From assembly GCF_000230715.2 (NCBI RefSeq), contig NC_019792.1, positions 3,286,001 to 3,350,000 of the forward strand: a stretch of DNA of 64,000 nt. The letters are read 5' to 3'. Within the stretch, counting starts at the first letter, position 1. Each line of letters opens with the position of its first letter. The DNA is from Natronobacterium gregoryi SP2 (GTDB taxonomy: Archaea > Halobacteriota > Halobacteria > Halobacteriales > Natrialbaceae). The notes under the pieces are model-generated. The model had not been told where the DNA came from. It worked only from the letters and a program-made list of their open reading frames with translations, and made no database searches. This document shows, piece by piece, positions 62,900 through 64,000 of this stretch. The translations under genes were made by a program, and so were the position numbers.

Positions 62900-62983
62900 G
62901 GTGGGGTGGCAGAGCGGCCTAACGCGCCTGCCTTGAGAGCAGGTGGCTGTCAAGCCTCATGGGTTCAAATCCCATCCCCACCG
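62900..62983 (+). tRNA. tRNA-Ser (anticodon UGA)
   Basis: 84 bases. Acceptor GGTGGGG (62900-62906) pairs with CCCCACC (62976-62982), discriminator G. Anticodon stem CCTGC..GCAGG encloses CTTGAGA, so the anticodon is TGA. A long variable arm (TGGCTGTCAAGCCTC) marks a class II tRNA, and the T arm ATGGG TTCAAAT CCCAT is complete. CCA is not encoded. Confidence 0.93.
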
Positions 62984-63236
62984 CTTCTGCGACGAGCAAT
63001 CCGTGAGGAGCGAAGCGTGAACGAGGGGTTTGAACTAGACCAGTCGCGCGCAGCGAAGCGAGCACGGAGCACGTCTGGGCGTGGTTCAAATCCCATCCCA
63101 CCGTTTTTCCGCGAACAACTGCGACGAGCCTCACGAAGAGCACGTGAGCGGAAAACGAAACGGTGGGATTCGAATCAGATCGGGGGTCTGCGCGTAGCGC
63201 AGGTTATCGAGCGTGGTTCGAATCTCATCCCCTCCG
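62984..63236 (+). repeat. Two tandem units derived from the tRNA-Ser 3' end
   Basis: Each unit ends in a copy of the T arm and acceptor strand: GGTTCAAATCCCATCCCACCG at 63083-63103 and GGTTCGAATCTCATCCCC TCCG at 63215-63236. Each also holds an inverted copy: GGGGTTTGAAC at 63025-63035 and GGTGGGATTCGAATC at 63162-63176. The units (120 and 133 bp) share GCGACGAGC and CGCGCAGCG or CGCGTAGCG blocks, followed by T runs. They look like successive attachment-site remnants. Confidence 0.75.
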
Positions 63237-63337
63237 TTTTTGTGACGAACGGAGCGCGGGGACCCGAGCGGCGAATCATCGGATTGGAATCGAGCAAGGG
63301 GAGAAAGCCTGTATCGACTACTAGCTGATAGGGAGGT

Positions 63338-63973
63338 ATGGACCGCCGAACGGTGCTCGCTGGCGTTGGTGGGACACTCTCGGTGAGTGTTGTCGGGTGT
63401 CTCGACACGAGTCGTCTCTCGAGTCGAGGTGGCGACGCCTCTGAGTCGGAGACCGGTGATGACTTCGACCCTGATATCGAACCCACGACTCGGCTCGGTG
63501 ACGGGGAACGAACGTCGATCGAGGCCGAACCCGACCGAGAGTACGAGTACGTGGACGCAGACGATAGCGTCCGCATCACGTACGACAGCGGCAAGACGAA
63601 CGAGATGTCGTTCGACGAGTGGGGGACGAGACGGGCAACCGCGGCCGCGGCATCGCACGTTCGATCGTCGCTTTCCAGCGAGGAGTTACTCGGAACCGGT
63701 GTCTTCGTCGCAACGGGCGTCGCGGAGGTCGATACCCTCGAGGACGCACCCGAGGACCTGACGTTCGACAGGGCGATTCCACTCGGTGTGCTCGTCGACT
63801 ACAACGCCAGCTACTCCCGCGGCGGGGACCTCCGCTCCGAACCCGACGTCGAGTTCGACGCGATCGTGGCCGCAACTCCTCGAGCGGTCGACGTCACGAT
63901 GTTGTTCGAGGAGCGACCGTCCACAGCCGTTGTACCTGCCTTTTGTCGTCGAGGGTGGTCGCGAGAGGACTGA
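63338..63973 (+). CDS. Putative lipoprotein
   Basis: 211 residues. MDRRTVLAGVGGTLSVSVVG ends in a lipobox Cys (VVGC), so it is exported and lipid-anchored. The following spacer is acidic; the rest (FVATGVAEVDTLEDAPEDLT, RAIPLGVLVDYNASY) is a mixed alpha/beta fold I do not recognise. The stop TGA is the first three bases of repeat E. Confidence 0.75.
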   Translation: MDRRTVLAGVGGTLSVSVVGCLDTSRLSSRGGDASESETGDDFDPDIEPTTRLGDGERTSIEAEPDREYEYVDADDSVRITYDSGKTNEMSFDEWGTRRATAAAASHVRSSLSSEELLGTGVFVATGVAEVDTLEDAPEDLTFDRAIPLGVLVDYNASYSRGGDLRSEPDVEFDAIVAATPRAVDVTMLFEERPSTAVVPAFCRRGWSRED

Positions 63974-64000
63974 TACGGATTACTGTAACGATGTACCGGC
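63971..64000. repeat. Imperfect palindrome, copy E (cut by window end)
   Basis: TGATACGGATTACTGTAACG then ATGTACCGGC, the first 30 bases of the first subfamily. Preceded by GAC, as in copies A, B and C. The rest lies beyond the window. Confidence 0.85.

Noticed and set aside
62906-63328. 140-codon frame across tRNA-Ser and the following repeats
   Set aside because: Lies over a structural RNA gene and its derived units; not a protein gene.

Overview
The window is haloarchaeal chromosome, most likely from the Natrialbales (Haloterrigena, Natrinema or Natronorubrum type). The evidence is high GC, very acidic proteins, frequent CTCGAG, lipobox/Tat-style lipoproteins, bacterio-opsin-activator type HTH regulators, DUF5786/DUF5804-type proteins known only from haloarchaea, and haloarchaeal IS5, IS6 and IS1341-type elements. 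Genus-level placement is inference. Most of it is ordinary core genome, interrupted by short mobile-element debris.

Layout. 0-2.1 kb: end of an M24 peptidase, a lone receiver domain, an FAD oxidoreductase. 2.1-4.4 kb: one 86-bp palindromic repeat, an IS6-family element and an IS5 transposase killed by a stop codon. 4.4-11.7 kb: PNPOx-like flavoprotein, secreted C69 peptidase, HerA-like ATPase with coiled coil, and a phosphodiesterase/FemAB-like pair. 11.7-17.4 kb: UDP-GlcNAc synthesis genes glmM, glmU, glmS. 18-23.2 kb: DUF5786, two HTH-10 regulators (one a 1040-residue PAS/GAF sensor), a universal stress protein. 23.3-25.7 kb: a TnpB remnant, then a SCO-TlpA-CcdA copper/thiol redox operon. 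26.3-28.9 kb: trehalose operon otsAB. 29-38.2 kb: small regulators, cysteine synthase, leucine-type dehydrogenase, thioredoxin-like proteins, AlaX. 38.3-43.1 kb: aconitase, then folA-thyA. 43.5-47.9 kb: a two-gene operon resembling the mitomycin-repair MrfB/MrfA nuclease-helicase pair. 47.9-50.8 kb: an intact TnpB element with its DUF2080 partner, a second opposed TnpB fragment, and broken host genes trapped between them. 50.9-64 kb: D-2-hydroxyacid dehydrogenase, purD, class III aminotransferase, MgtC-type membrane protein, PadR regulator, Mrp ATPase, uracil-DNA glycosylase, tRNA-Ser and several lipoproteins.

The most notable structures are non-coding. A family of about 86-bp imperfect palindromes occurs four times complete, once degenerate and once cut by the window edge, and in two cases its first three bases serve as a gene's stop codon. 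Downstream of tRNA-Ser(UGA) lie two tandem units, each holding an inverted and a direct copy of the tRNA 3' end. The intact tnpB has a 3' end built almost wholly of perfect hairpins, as expected for an overlapping guide-RNA gene.
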